From: Comamonas antarctica
Lineage (GTDB): Bacteria; Pseudomonadota; Gammaproteobacteria; Burkholderiales; Burkholderiaceae_C
Assembly: GCF_013363755.1 (NCBI RefSeq)
Contig: NZ_CP054840.1
Span: 4,062,001-4,126,000, forward strand
Direction: 5' to 3'
Length of the DNA: 64,000 bases
Shown here: piece by piece, positions 27,968 through 36,658 of the stretch
Layout of the letters: each line of letters starts with the position of its first letter
Position numbering within the stretch: position 1 is the stretch's first letter
Translations under genes and position numbers: made by a program
The notes under the pieces: generated by a model
Databases searched by the model: none
What the model was told of the DNA's origin: nothing
What the model saw: only the letters and a program-made list of their open reading frames with translations

Positions 27968-29155
27968 ATGACCACTCGCGAGATTTTTGTCGTCAGCAGC
28001 GCACGCACCGCCATCGGCACCTTTGGCGGCAGTCTGAAAGACGTGCCCAACACCCAGCTGGCCACCACGGCCGTCAAGGCCGCGATCGAACGCTCGGGCC
28101 TCGATCCCGCGGCCATCGGCCATGTGGTCATCGGCAATGTGATTCCCACCGACACCAAGGACGCCTACCTGAGCCGCGTCGCGGCCATCGACGCGGGCTG
28201 CCCGATCGAGACCCCGGCGTTCAACGTCAACCGCCTTTGCGGCTCGGGCCTGCAGGCGATCGTCTCGGCGGCCCAGGCCATCACGCTGGGCGACTGCGAC
28301 GTGGCCGTGGGCGGCGGCTCCGAATCCATGAGCCGCGGCCCGTATTTCGACACCGCCGCGCGCTGGGGCGCACGCATGGGCGACGCCAAGAGCATCGACT
28401 ACATGCTGGGCATCCTGCACGACCCCTGGCAGAAGATGCACATGGGCATCACCGCCGAAAACGTCGCCACGCGCTACCGGATCTCCCGCGAGCAGCAGGA
28501 CCAGCTGGCGCTGCAGAGCCAGCAGCGCGCGGCCGCGGCCATCGAGGCCGGTTACTTCAAGGAGCAGATCGTTCCCGTCGAGATCGCCACGCGCAAGGGC
28601 CCGGTGCGGTTCGACACCGACGAGCATGTGCGCGGCAACACCTCGCTTGAAGTGCTGGCCGGCATGAAACCGGCATTCCAGAAGGACGGCGGCAGCGTGA
28701 CCGCGGGCAATGCCTCGGGCCTCAACGACGGCGCGGCCGCCGTGGTGCTGGTCGCTGGCGACCGCCTGGCCAGCCTCAACGCCAAGCCGCTGGCGCGCCT
28801 GGTCGGCTATGCGCACGCCGGCGTCGAGCCCGCCTACATGGGCATCGGCCCCGTGCCGGCCACGCAGAAGGTGCTGGCCCGCACCGGCCTGAAGATCACC
28901 GACATGGACGTGATCGAAGCCAACGAAGCCTTTGCCGCCCAGGCCTGCGCCGTGATCCAGGAACTGGGCCTCGATCCCGCCAAGGTCAACCCCAACGGCT
29001 CGGGCATCTCCCTGGGCCACCCCGTGGGCGCCACCGGCGCCATCATCACCACCAAGGCGATCGCCGAGCTGCACCGCACGCGCGGGCGCTATGCGCTGGT
29101 GACGATGTGCATCGGGGGTGGGCAAGGCATCGCGGCGATTTTTGAACGGGTGTAA
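27968..29155 (+). CDS. Acetyl-CoA acetyltransferase / beta-ketothiolase
   Basis: A 395-residue thiolase, cleaving or condensing acetyl-CoA units (fatty-acid degradation, or acetoacetyl-CoA for polyhydroxybutyrate). The nucleophilic cysteine is in NRLCGSGLQA (about residue 90), with NEAFAAQA, the histidine in GHPVGATGA and the second cysteine in CIGGGQG near the C-terminus; all catalytic residues are present. It resembles the BktB/PhaA group, but symbols are withheld because substrate chain length cannot be told. ATG 27968 has AGGA nine bases upstream. It follows the acyl-CoA ligase by 170 bases and may share its transcript; activation then thiolysis fits one pathway. Confidence 0.93.
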   Translation: MTTREIFVVSSARTAIGTFGGSLKDVPNTQLATTAVKAAIERSGLDPAAIGHVVIGNVIPTDTKDAYLSRVAAIDAGCPIETPAFNVNRLCGSGLQAIVSAAQAITLGDCDVAVGGGSESMSRGPYFDTAARWGARMGDAKSIDYMLGILHDPWQKMHMGITAENVATRYRISREQQDQLALQSQQRAAAAIEAGYFKEQIVPVEIATRKGPVRFDTDEHVRGNTSLEVLAGMKPAFQKDGGSVTAGNASGLNDGAAAVVLVAGDRLASLNAKPLARLVGYAHAGVEPAYMGIGPVPATQKVLARTGLKITDMDVIEANEAFAAQACAVIQELGLDPAKVNPNGSGISLGHPVGATGAIITTKAIAELHRTRGRYALVTMCIGGGQGIAAIFERV

Positions 29156-29268
29156 ATACAGCCCCAAGTTCGCCCACTTCGTGTGGCTCTCCTGGGGGGC
29201 AAGGCCCCCCACCGCGTTTTGCCTTGGGGGGGCCGCCCAGGCCGGTCCCAAGGCAAAACCAACTTCCC

Positions 29269-29306
29269 GTTCGTCCTGAGCTGCGTCGAAGGATGAACGT
29301 CCTGCC
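29269..29306. repeat. Dispersed palindromic repeat, copy 3
   Basis: Compact copy: CGTTCGTCCTGAGC, GTCGAAGGATGAACG and trailing TCCTGCC. Complementary ends (CGTTC.TCCT / AGGAT.GAACG type) form a hairpin. It lies between the thiolase stop and a terminator. Confidence 0.8.
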
Positions 29307-29314
29307 CTCCAAAT

Positions 29315-29342
29315 AAAAAGAGCCGCATCCAGCGGCTCTTTT
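29315..29342. terminator. Intrinsic terminator between convergent genes
   Basis: Stem AAAAGAGCCGC / GCGGCTCTTTT with loop ATCCA; works in both directions for the thiolase (plus) and rdgC (minus). Confidence 0.88.
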
Positions 29343-29357
29343 CACATTCAAGGCGTC

Positions 29358-30404
29358 TCAGAACGGCGCCGACTCCGGATCCGTATCTTCCGGCGCTTCC
29401 TTGGGGCCGGTCACCGCCACCAGCGGCGCCTTGGTCTTGGCGGCCGCCATGCGCACGCCCAGCACCTCGGCCGGCGCGGGTTTGTCCAGCGCCGCGGGCA
29501 GGCCTTCGCCCAGTGCCGTGCGCCCTTCCCCGCCCAGGGCCTCGATCAGGTCGGGCAGCAGCCGGCTGAGTTCGCCCGTGGCAATCGCCACATCGGCATC
29601 AAAACCGCCATCGTCCTTGGACTGGCCGTCGAACACCGTTTCCAGGAACGTGATCTTCTTGACCTGCAGGCCTTCGGTCAGCAGCAGCGACACACGGTCG
29701 TCCCAGGTCAGGGCCAGCTTGGTCGGCAGCTTGCCGGCCTCGATATGCGCCTTGACCTCCTCGATGTCCAGCGGATGGCGCGCATAGCGCACCACCGACT
29801 TGGCCTCGTCGGCGCTCTTGAGTTCACATTCCTGGTCGATGGTGAAGCCCACGGGCGGCTCCTGGCTGGAGAGCCAGTGCGCCATGGCGGCCTGGGCCGC
29901 GGTCTGCGTGTCGAGCAGCGCCACGGCAAAGCCCGGCAGGCCGTCGACCAGCAGCGTCACGACTTCATCGGCCCGTGTCTGGCTGCCGGTGTCGAGCACC
30001 AGAAAGCGTGCCTCGGGATCGATCCAGATCCACATGCCACCCTGCTTGGTGAACGCCATCGGCAGCAGGTCGAGCTTGGCTTCGTCCTTGAGCTCCTGCT
30101 TTTCCTTCTTGCCCGGCTTGCGGCCCGAGCTGCGCTCGATGGCATCGGCCTTTTCCTGCACCTTGCGGTTGAGCACGCTGGCCGGCAGCATCTTGCTTTC
30201 GCTCATGAAGCGCAGGATCCACTGCCCGCCCACCGACTCGGCAAACAGGCCTTCGCCCTCCCCGCGCGGCTGCACCCAGCCCGCCGAACGCTCCTGCGTT
30301 GCGCCACATTCGGTGAACGGCGTGCGCGCCAGCGCTTCCTCCACCTGCTCCAAGGTGCCCTGCCATTGCTCGCCAATGCGGTACACGATCATGTTCTTGA
30401 ACAT
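29358..30404 (-). CDS. rdgC: Recombination-associated protein RdgC
   Basis: A 348-residue nucleoid-associated, ring-forming DNA-binding protein that limits RecA filament action. It starts MFKNMIVYRIG and shows ECGATQERSAGWVQPRG, ESKMLPASVLNRKVQEKA, GRKPGKKEKQELKDEAKLDLLPMAF and DPEARFLVLDTGS, all RdgC hallmarks. The C-terminus is about 40 residues longer than the E. coli protein (303 residues) and Ala/Pro-rich. ATG 30404 is chosen with AAAGG upstream; a TTG two codons earlier is less likely. It is monocistronic, terminated at its 3' end. Confidence 0.95.
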   Translation of the reverse strand: MFKNMIVYRIGEQWQGTLEQVEEALARTPFTECGATQERSAGWVQPRGEGEGLFAESVGGQWILRFMSESKMLPASVLNRKVQEKADAIERSSGRKPGKKEKQELKDEAKLDLLPMAFTKQGGMWIWIDPEARFLVLDTGSQTRADEVVTLLVDGLPGFAVALLDTQTAAQAAMAHWLSSQEPPVGFTIDQECELKSADEAKSVVRYARHPLDIEEVKAHIEAGKLPTKLALTWDDRVSLLLTEGLQVKKITFLETVFDGQSKDDGGFDADVAIATGELSRLLPDLIEALGGEGRTALGEGLPAALDKPAPAEVLGVRMAAAKTKAPLVAVTGPKEAPEDTDPESAPF

Positions 30405-30699
30405 TCCCAACCTTTACTCATGCAGCAAAAGCGCCTGCCCACGGCCTGCGCGTCTGCCCGGTGGTGCCCCGCACCACGCTGATTGATATGAAATTGATAG
30501 CTTGCGGTGCAAACCATACAAGGCTTGCGCACCCCTCGCGCGGTAAAAAAAGGTTTCACGACCGCGCCGCAACTTGGCACTACTTTACACAGCATCACGC
30601 AGTCCACATGTGCGCGATACATGGTCCGCGCAAACTTGCCTCCAACGCTGAAGTTTTTCCCTTGCAGCGTGTTCATCCACCCAAGAAAGGACCAGCTCC

Positions 30700-31287
30700 A
30701 TGGCTATTTTCCAACGCACCCTGACCGCCACCGCTGCCGCAGCCACCGTCTTTGCCGCGCTGGCCATGCCGGTGTGGGCCCAGTCGCCGGCCGCACCCGC
30801 TGCCGCGCCCACTACGGCCGTCGAAGCCGCGCCGCGCACCGGTCCTGCCCACGGCCCGGGCCAGCGCCCGCACGACCGTGCCGCCCATGAAAAGCGCATG
30901 GCCGAGAAAGCGCAGAAATTCCAGGCCGCACTGCAGCTGACCGAAGCCCAGCAAGCCGGCTGGAACAGCTACCGCGAGGCCATGAAGCCCGTGCGCCCGA
31001 CGAAGCCGCTGGACCGCGAAGGCTTTGCCAAGCTGACCACGCCGCAGCGTATCGACCTGATGCAGCAAAAGCGCGCCGAGCGCAATGCCCAGGCCGAGCG
31101 CCGCGCCGAAGCCACCAAGGCCTTCTACGCCACGCTCACGCCGGCACAGCAAAAGACCTTTGATGCCGAAACCCTGCGCCATGGCCCCCACGGCAAGCGC
31201 CACGGCCACGGCCCCCACGGCCCGCATGGCAAGCACCATGCGCCTGGTGAAGGCAAAGGTCCGGCAGCGGCACCCGCAGCCAAGTAA
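30700..31287 (+). CDS. Periplasmic Spy/CpxP-like protein with His-rich tail
   Basis: A 195-residue secreted protein. Signal peptide with AAATVFAALAMPVWAQS, cleavage after WAQ near residue 27. The body has two LTxxQ motifs, LTEAQQ (about residue 85) and LTPAQQ (about residue 148), characteristic of the Spy/CpxP fold, a periplasmic chaperone or stress sensor. The tail after residue 160 contains seven or more histidines in repeated GPHG / GKHH units, suggesting metal binding. The upstream 295-bp gap with rdgC holds a divergent promoter region but no recognised operator. A terminator follows. Confidence 0.82.
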   Translation: MAIFQRTLTATAAAATVFAALAMPVWAQSPAAPAAAPTTAVEAAPRTGPAHGPGQRPHDRAAHEKRMAEKAQKFQAALQLTEAQQAGWNSYREAMKPVRPTKPLDREGFAKLTTPQRIDLMQQKRAERNAQAERRAEATKAFYATLTPAQQKTFDAETLRHGPHGKRHGHGPHGPHGKHHAPGEGKGPAAAPAAK

Positions 31288-31327
31288 ACCGCTGCACGCG
31301 GGCCCTGCCGGGCCCGCCATCCACAGG

Positions 31328-31352
31328 AAAGCAGGCTTTGGCCTGCTTTTTT
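31328..31352 (+). terminator. Intrinsic terminator of the Spy-like gene
   Basis: Stem AAAGCAGGC / GCCTGCTTT around TTTG, followed by a run of T. Confidence 0.85.
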
Positions 31353-31499
31353 GCGTACCCGCGTTTTCCGTCAAGTAGGACCAAAGTCCCATTATTTTTT
31401 CCACGAACGACAGGATGCGGCAATTGCTTTCAACCCATGCGTTTCCAATTACCTACACTTGTTTAAAAGCGTAATTGATCCGTCCACAGGAGTTGTTCG

Positions 31500-32075
31500 A
31501 TGCATTTGAAAATCAGCCGGCGTTTCGTCAACACATGGGCTGCCGGCGCTCTGTGCCTGGCAAGCTGGGGCACCCAGGCCCAGCCCGTCTTCAACGACCA
31601 TTCCCCGAGCTGGTATGCCCAGGCCGCGGTTGCGAGCAATGATGCCTATACCGCCAGCCTGGGCGCGACGCTGCCCTGGCGCCAGTGGACATATGCGCTG
31701 GGTTCTGGCCAAGTCACCGGCCACTGGGACCTGTTTGCCAGCTACTGGTCAAGCCGCATGGCGAATGATGACCGGCAACGCAACTATGTCTTCGGCGTTG
31801 TGCCAACGTTGCGCTGGCGTGGCGACCAGGGGCAATCGCCCTGGTTTGCCCAGGTGGGCAGTGGCTTGTCACTTGCCACCGAACTCTATCAATCGGGCGA
31901 CAAGCGCTTCAGCACGCGCTACAACTTTGCCACGCATCTGGCTGTCGGCACCAACTTCGGTGCCCAGCGCGAACACGAACTGATGCTGCGCCTCGAGCAT
32001 TACTCCAATGCCGGCATCAAAAAGCCCAATCCCGGAGAGAACTTCCTGCAGCTGCGCTACGCCAGGAAATTTTGA
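31500..32075 (+). CDS. pagL: Lipid A 3-O-deacylase PagL
   Basis: A 191-residue outer-membrane beta-barrel that removes the 3-O acyl chain of lipid A. Signal peptide (residues 1-27, cleavage after GTQAQ), then short alternating barrel strands (WYAQAAVASNDAYTASLGATLPW and WDLFASYWSS). The catalytic site motif EHYSNAGI contains the His-Ser pair, about residues 164-171, and the protein ends in an aromatic residue (RKF), the barrel assembly signal. The order and spacing match PagL (E. coli itself lacks it; known in Salmonella and Bordetella). It ends just before the origin-like region, with a terminator 54 bases downstream. Confidence 0.88.
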   Translation: MHLKISRRFVNTWAAGALCLASWGTQAQPVFNDHSPSWYAQAAVASNDAYTASLGATLPWRQWTYALGSGQVTGHWDLFASYWSSRMANDDRQRNYVFGVVPTLRWRGDQGQSPWFAQVGSGLSLATELYQSGDKRFSTRYNFATHLAVGTNFGAQREHELMLRLEHYSNAGIKKPNPGENFLQLRYARKF

Positions 32076-32128
32076 CGCAAGCAAGTTATCCACAGCGGTA
32101 GCCGCAAAAACGGAAATCGCTGACGAAC

Positions 32129-32154
32129 AACCGCCCGCCAGGGCGGTTTTTTTT
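32129..32154 (+). terminator. Intrinsic terminator after pagL
   Basis: Stem CCGCCC / GGGCGG with loop GCCA and a tail of eight T. It separates pagL transcription from the origin-like region. Confidence 0.9.
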
Positions 32155-32326
32155 GGGCTTTTCACCCTGTGGATAAACCTGTTCTCAAAAACTGCATATC
32201 TTTTGACTTATCCACAAGATGCCCGGTGACCGGAAAGTTATGCCCAAAACGCCTGCAGCAGCAACCGCCCTTGGACCACATGCTTTGCGTCAACGCAAGC
32301 CGTTGATATACAAGGAAAATCATGAG

Positions 32327-32364
32327 TTATCCACAATATTCCTCGGCTTCTACTACTACGACTA
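32327..32364 (+). other. Unwinding module 1: DnaA box plus DnaA-trio-like tract
   Basis: DnaA box at 32327-32335, 12-bp spacer, then TTCTACTACTACGACTA at 32348-32364, whose complement reads as repeated 3'-GAT-5' trinucleotides (DnaA-trios). TTTAAAAATAG follows, suited to melting. Confidence 0.8.
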
Positions 32365-32609
32365 TTTAAAAATAGAACTACTAGGAACAACAACCGCGCG
32401 CAAATTTTGGGCAGCATCGCGGCGGCACATGAACAACCCATCCCATGCTTTCAGCCGAAATCCAAGAAGGAAAAATGAACACATGCATCGCAAGCCACTG
32501 GAAATTCATCCTGCAAAAAAGTTGTTCACTATTAATTTAGTAGCAAGAAACTGTTGTTATACCTAGCAATTCATGCCTTATCTGTGTAAAAAACAACATA
32601 CACAAAGCT

Positions 32610-32676
32610 TGTGGATATCTAAATATCAAGCGTTTGCTTATCCACAGGAAGCTCAATTCGGTGGAAGTTATCCACT
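32610..32676. other. DnaA boxes around an IHF consensus site
   Basis: Reverse box TGTGGATAT (32610-32618), IHF-like TATCAAGCGTTTG (32624-32636), forward TTATCCACA (32638-32646) and TTATCCACT (32668-32676). A bend between boxes would bring them together, as in other gamma/beta-proteobacterial origins. Confidence 0.7.
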
Positions 32677-32756
32677 TTTGGCGTACATCCGGAACATGGC
32701 TTCACGCACAGGCTTGAGAAATGCGCAACCCATTGAGTTGACACAGGAAAGTCAGG

Positions 32757-32794
32757 TTATCCACAGCGGCGGCCGGGTTCTACTACTACGACTA
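32757..32794 (+). other. Unwinding module 2: DnaA box plus DnaA-trio-like tract
   Basis: DnaA box at 32757-32765, a 12-bp all-GC spacer (GCGGCGGCCGGG), then the same 17-bp TTCTACTACTACGACTA at 32778-32794, followed by AATTTTTCCTAG. The GC-rich spacer followed by the trio-like tract matches the published basal unwinding layout best. Confidence 0.85.
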
Positions 32795-32800
32795 ATTTTT

Positions 32801-33542
32801 CCTAGTGAAATAAATGAACAACCAGGAGCGCAGTCGGGACAACCCCGGGAAACGGGTAATCCAGGCAAATCCGTCTTGCATCCAGAAGCGAAAAGGCGCA
32901 AAGTTCGAAGCTCGAAACGGTCATCCGGCAGAAAAACGCGGGCCTGCACGGAGAAAACGCGAAGAATTGGGGAAAACCGTTGTGGCGAGCACTGGAAACG
33001 CATGGTTGTCCACAAGTTGTTTCAAAACTTGTGGAAATAGCCGCCGCAGCGCTGCGCAAAACGGCTAAGTTGTTGATTTCGTTGATTGTTCAAATTATTT
33101 CAACGCGCCGTCATGGTTTCCGGGTTTGTGGTAACCCGGTTACATCACTGGGCGTCCAGGTGCAATGGCGTTCATGCGGTCGTCTGTGCAGAGGAAAACG
33201 AAGCCGATCAGCCCAGGCAGGCATGGGCCGGCACAGCGCTTTTGGGCAAAAGCGCGAAGCAAGGAGACAAGAGGCTGCCGTGACATCTGCCAGGCGCGCT
33301 GAAAGCCTCAGGAAGGGCTTGTGTGGTCGTCAAGCACCCTGAGGGTCAGGAAGACGGTTGGAAGGCCTGGAAGGCTTCCTGAGGTGCCATGCGGCCACGC
33401 TTGCGTTGCATGGGTGCAGTGCAACGGGAACGCACGGCAAATGCGCCTGGGATGGCTTGATGCCGCGTCCGAGGTGCTTGCACGACCGGGACACGCGCAG
33501 CGGCAGTCAGGACGCGTCGTATGCCGGATATCGCCACCGAAC
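32801..33542. other. Gene-free stretch right of the origin-like region
   Basis: No convincing gene, repeat or RNA is seen. A few weaker boxes occur (TTGTCCACA at 33006, one mismatch). Short open frames here lack family features and ribosome sites. The base composition drifts back to GC-rich toward the dinG end. Confidence 0.6.
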
Positions 33543-35705
33543 CTACCGGGGCAGCCGCTTTTCAAGCGCAAACGGCGGCAGGCCATTGAGCAGCCGCTGG
33601 CCGTAGCTGGTGCGCACCAGACGCTTGTCGTAACAGTAGACGAATGCGCGGTCTTCCTCGGTGCGGATGGCGCGGCCGACCCACTGTGCCAGGCGGATGG
33701 CCGTGGCTGGCACCACCAGTTCGCTGAACGGGTCCCTGCCGGCGCTGCGCAGCCATTCCGCCCGGGCCTCACCCACAGGATCGTCAGGCGGCGCAAAGGG
33801 CAGCTTGGTGATGAACAGCGACTCGCACAGTGCCCCCGGAAGGTCGAGGCCTTCGCCGAAAGACTGCATGCCAAAGATGATCGACGGCTGGCCGTTGGCG
33901 ACCCGCTCGCGGTGCAGCGACAGCAACTGGGCCCGCGGCATGGCCGTCTGCACCAGCACACTGGCGCGCATGGCAGTGGAAAGGGCATCGACCGCCTGGC
34001 GCATCTGCTCGCGCGAGGTGAACAGCACCAGTGCGCCAGACTCGACACGTGCCAGGTCGTGCAGCAGCGCATCGACCATCTCGACGGTGAAGGCACTTGC
34101 CTGGCGCGGATCGGCATGCGTCTCGGCGGCCACGAAGATGCCCTGGGCGGAATAGTCAAATGGGCTGGGCACTTCCAGCGTGGTCACCGCAGCATCGCCA
34201 TGCAGGCCCGACTCGCGCAGGAAGAAGTCGAATTGTCCACAGCTTGTGAGTGTCGCGGAAGTCAGCACGGCACCCCGCACCTGCGACCACAGATGGCGGC
34301 GCAAAGTGGCTCCCGGGAGCAGCGGGCTGGCATGCGCCTTGACCACGATGAATTCGCCATCTGTCTCCAACGTGAACCATTTTGCGTTGGGAACATACTG
34401 TTTGTCGTCATCTTCCGAGGGCTGCTGCAACAGTAACTGGGCAGTGTCATAGACTGCTTCCAGCCTCGGAGCCAGTGCGCCGACCTGTGCGTACATTGTG
34501 GATAACCTGCGCGCTTCTTCCGGTTTGTCGCGGATCTCGGCACGCAGCGCCTTGGAGATCGCACGCAGCGCATCGAGAAACCCGTTGGCATGGTGCGAGG
34601 CCTGGGCCAGTGGCTCGAGCAGCGCTTCGGGCAGGATGCCGCGCGCTGCCCGCACGCGTGCCGGACCCCAGCTGTCGCGCTGCGACTTGAGTTCGTCGCC
34701 ATAGAAATCCATGACCAGCCGGGCCAGATCCTGCAGCGTCTGGCGCAGGTGGCCGGAGTGGCCAGGCACATCGGCGATCTCTTCGACTTCCAGCAGCGTG
34801 CCCACGCGCAGCGCGCGGCTCGCGAGCTTGTCGATCCAGCCCAGGCGGCTCAGGTCCAGTGCGCACGCAAACTGGGCCAGCGCGGTGGCCGGGAGGTGGT
34901 GGGCTTCATCCAGGACCAGCAGGCAGTTGTCCAGTTCGGGCAGAAGGCGTGCGCCCAGCGAGGACAGCAGCAGATCGTGGTTGGCGACGATGACCTGGGC
35001 CGCGACCATCGACTTGCGGCGCTCGTAATAGGTACAGCTGTCGAAAGTCGGGCAGTGCTTGCCGGTGCAGGAACTGGACTCTGCCGCCACCGGGCTCCAG
35101 GCTTCGGGTTCGGGCGGAGTCGCGAGCGAGTCGCGGTCGCCGTCCCAGACGCCGGTGGCCATCGCATCGGCCATGCTGGCATAGAACTGCATGCGCGCCT
35201 GCAACTCCTGCGCGGGACGCGCGCGCGCCGCGGCTTCTTCCTCGGCAAACAGATCGTCGCCTTCGTCATGCGCTTCGCCCGTGCCGGCAAGACGCTCCAG
35301 CTTGAGCTTGCAGACAAACCGCCCACGGCCCTTGGCCAGCGCGAACTTGAACGGTTGCTCGAGTTGCGCGGCCAACGCCGGCAGGTCCTTGTTGACCAGC
35401 TGTTCCTGCAAGGCCACGGTGGCCGTAGAAATCAGCACGCGCGTGCCGCGCGCCAGCGCCAACGTGATCGCCGGAATGCTGTAGGCCAGGGATTTTCCAA
35501 CCCCCGTACCCGCCTGGACCACGGCAATGGCGCGTTCGGGCGCTTCGGCATCGTCGTCGACCTTGCCGAGCTGAGCCGCACTGAACGTGGCCGCGACCTG
35601 GCCCGCCATGCGCCGCTGGCCCTCGCGGCTGCGGAACCCGGGGATGGATGCGACGACATCATCAAACGATTCAAGGCCCAACTGGGCCCACTTTTGCTGA
35701 GACAT
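33543..35705 (-). CDS. dinG: ATP-dependent DNA helicase DinG
   Basis: A 720-residue superfamily 2 XPD-like 5'-3' helicase that resolves R-loops and G-quadruplex-type structures. Walker A AGTGVGKS is near residue 65, four cysteines of the 4Fe-4S cluster are present (RFVCKLKLE near 150, then CTGKHC and SCTYYERR near 215-230), DEAHH box near residue 265, and the C-terminal helicase lobe ends with RLAQWVGRAIRTEEDRAF near residue 670. It is flanked on both sides by DnaA-box-bearing gaps. One perfect DnaA box (34497-34505) and one near box (34233) lie inside the gene. It is transcribed toward the origin-like region. Confidence 0.95.
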   Translation of the reverse strand: MSQQKWAQLGLESFDDVVASIPGFRSREGQRRMAGQVAATFSAAQLGKVDDDAEAPERAIAVVQAGTGVGKSLAYSIPAITLALARGTRVLISTATVALQEQLVNKDLPALAAQLEQPFKFALAKGRGRFVCKLKLERLAGTGEAHDEGDDLFAEEEAAARARPAQELQARMQFYASMADAMATGVWDGDRDSLATPPEPEAWSPVAAESSSCTGKHCPTFDSCTYYERRKSMVAAQVIVANHDLLLSSLGARLLPELDNCLLVLDEAHHLPATALAQFACALDLSRLGWIDKLASRALRVGTLLEVEEIADVPGHSGHLRQTLQDLARLVMDFYGDELKSQRDSWGPARVRAARGILPEALLEPLAQASHHANGFLDALRAISKALRAEIRDKPEEARRLSTMYAQVGALAPRLEAVYDTAQLLLQQPSEDDDKQYVPNAKWFTLETDGEFIVVKAHASPLLPGATLRRHLWSQVRGAVLTSATLTSCGQFDFFLRESGLHGDAAVTTLEVPSPFDYSAQGIFVAAETHADPRQASAFTVEMVDALLHDLARVESGALVLFTSREQMRQAVDALSTAMRASVLVQTAMPRAQLLSLHRERVANGQPSIIFGMQSFGEGLDLPGALCESLFITKLPFAPPDDPVGEARAEWLRSAGRDPFSELVVPATAIRLAQWVGRAIRTEEDRAFVYCYDKRLVRTSYGQRLLNGLPPFALEKRLPR

Positions 35706-36658
35706 TGAGAGCGAAATGGGCCGCCGCTTCAGGCGGCAGCAGAGATTAATAAGAAATAAAACACTGATATGTATTGAATAAGATGTTAAATCTTATGTTT
35801 TTTGCCTTACATATCGTGTTTGGAAGCGATGTGAAACATGGGTTTTCAGCCTTCCACGGCGTATTGCTGTGTATTTTCGCAGGTCTGGGAATTCTGTGGA
35901 TAAGCGCGGATAAGTTTTATGCGGCGCCGGGAGGTTTGCATTTATCCACAGGCTGAGTGGCGAAGACCGGGGCTCAAGCGCTGTGCATATCCCTGTGGGC
36001 AGGCCTATGGATCTGCGGTGTATTCATGGAAAAAACCGTTTGACGACAGTCGCATGGATCACCTGTACACAGATTGTCCAGAATCGCCGTTGGAATCGGC
36101 ACGCCGTGCAGATGATGGCTCTGCTGTCTTATCCACAGCAGGCAAGGCGCCCGGCAGGGCCAGCCTGTGCATAGCAATGCGTGCGACTTGAGGCGCTGCG
36201 CATTGGCGCAAGGTCCTGTCAGCGTCATGGGGGCGACTGGACATGATTGCTTAAAAAACAAGCAAAAAAACGGCGATTGCGCTGTTTCCCATATCAGTGG
36301 GGCGCCTGTTTTCCTAAAAAATCGCTGCTCTTGCTATCCAATTAATAGCAATAGGTACATGCGAGTTAAGGGTAAACACCCGAAAATGATGAAAACGATG
36401 GCTCGAACCGTTCTTTCGTCGCGTGAACCCCTGTCAAAGCGCTTTGTAATTTTTCATATCTTCGCCAATGGCCCTTAGGGCAGCATTCCCAAAGCTGTCG
36501 GCGCATTGCAACAAAGTGTTAGCGCAAGGCGTTTCTATGACAAATTAACCGTTGGATTCCCGTTTCCATCGTCCTGGCCTGCGCTGCGCCATCGATAGGC
36601 TGGCGCAACGTCTTGTATCTGCAATGCAACCGGTAAAAGCGTCAACAAGGCCCTTCAC
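35706..36658. other. 953-bp gene-free gap with three perfect DnaA boxes
   Basis: TTATCCACA occurs at 35942 and 36129 (forward) and as its complement at 35895. The first 120 bases and the segment 36240-36480 are AT-rich. It should contain promoters for dinG (minus) and the GGDEF gene (plus), but no clear promoter, terminator or repeat can be assigned. Short open frames here are not supported. Confidence 0.7.

Larger units (their letters stand above)
32086..32800. other. Candidate replication origin (oriC)
   Basis: A gene-free, AT-richer stretch with six perfect DnaA boxes TTATCCACA (forward at 32086, 32208, 32327, 32638, 32757; reverse at 32168) and two boxes with one mismatch (reverse TGTGGATAT at 32610; TTATCCACT at 32668). 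About 0.5 perfect matches would be expected by chance in the full 64 kb. An IHF consensus WATCAANNNNTTR match lies at 32624-32636 between two boxes. Two identical box/spacer/CTA-tract modules (32327-32364, 32757-32794) face rightward into AT-rich tracts. parA, parB, rsmG and mnmG are within 25 kb. Where dnaA lies is not known from this window. Confidence 0.82.

Noticed and set aside
32573..33040. A 155-codon open frame in the origin-like stretch
   Set aside because: No ribosome site, no family motifs, and it runs straight through DnaA boxes and the unwinding module.
35774..35956. A 60-codon hydrophobic open frame in the gap after dinG
   Set aside because: Two DnaA boxes overlap its end, it has no ribosome site, and no family is recognised.
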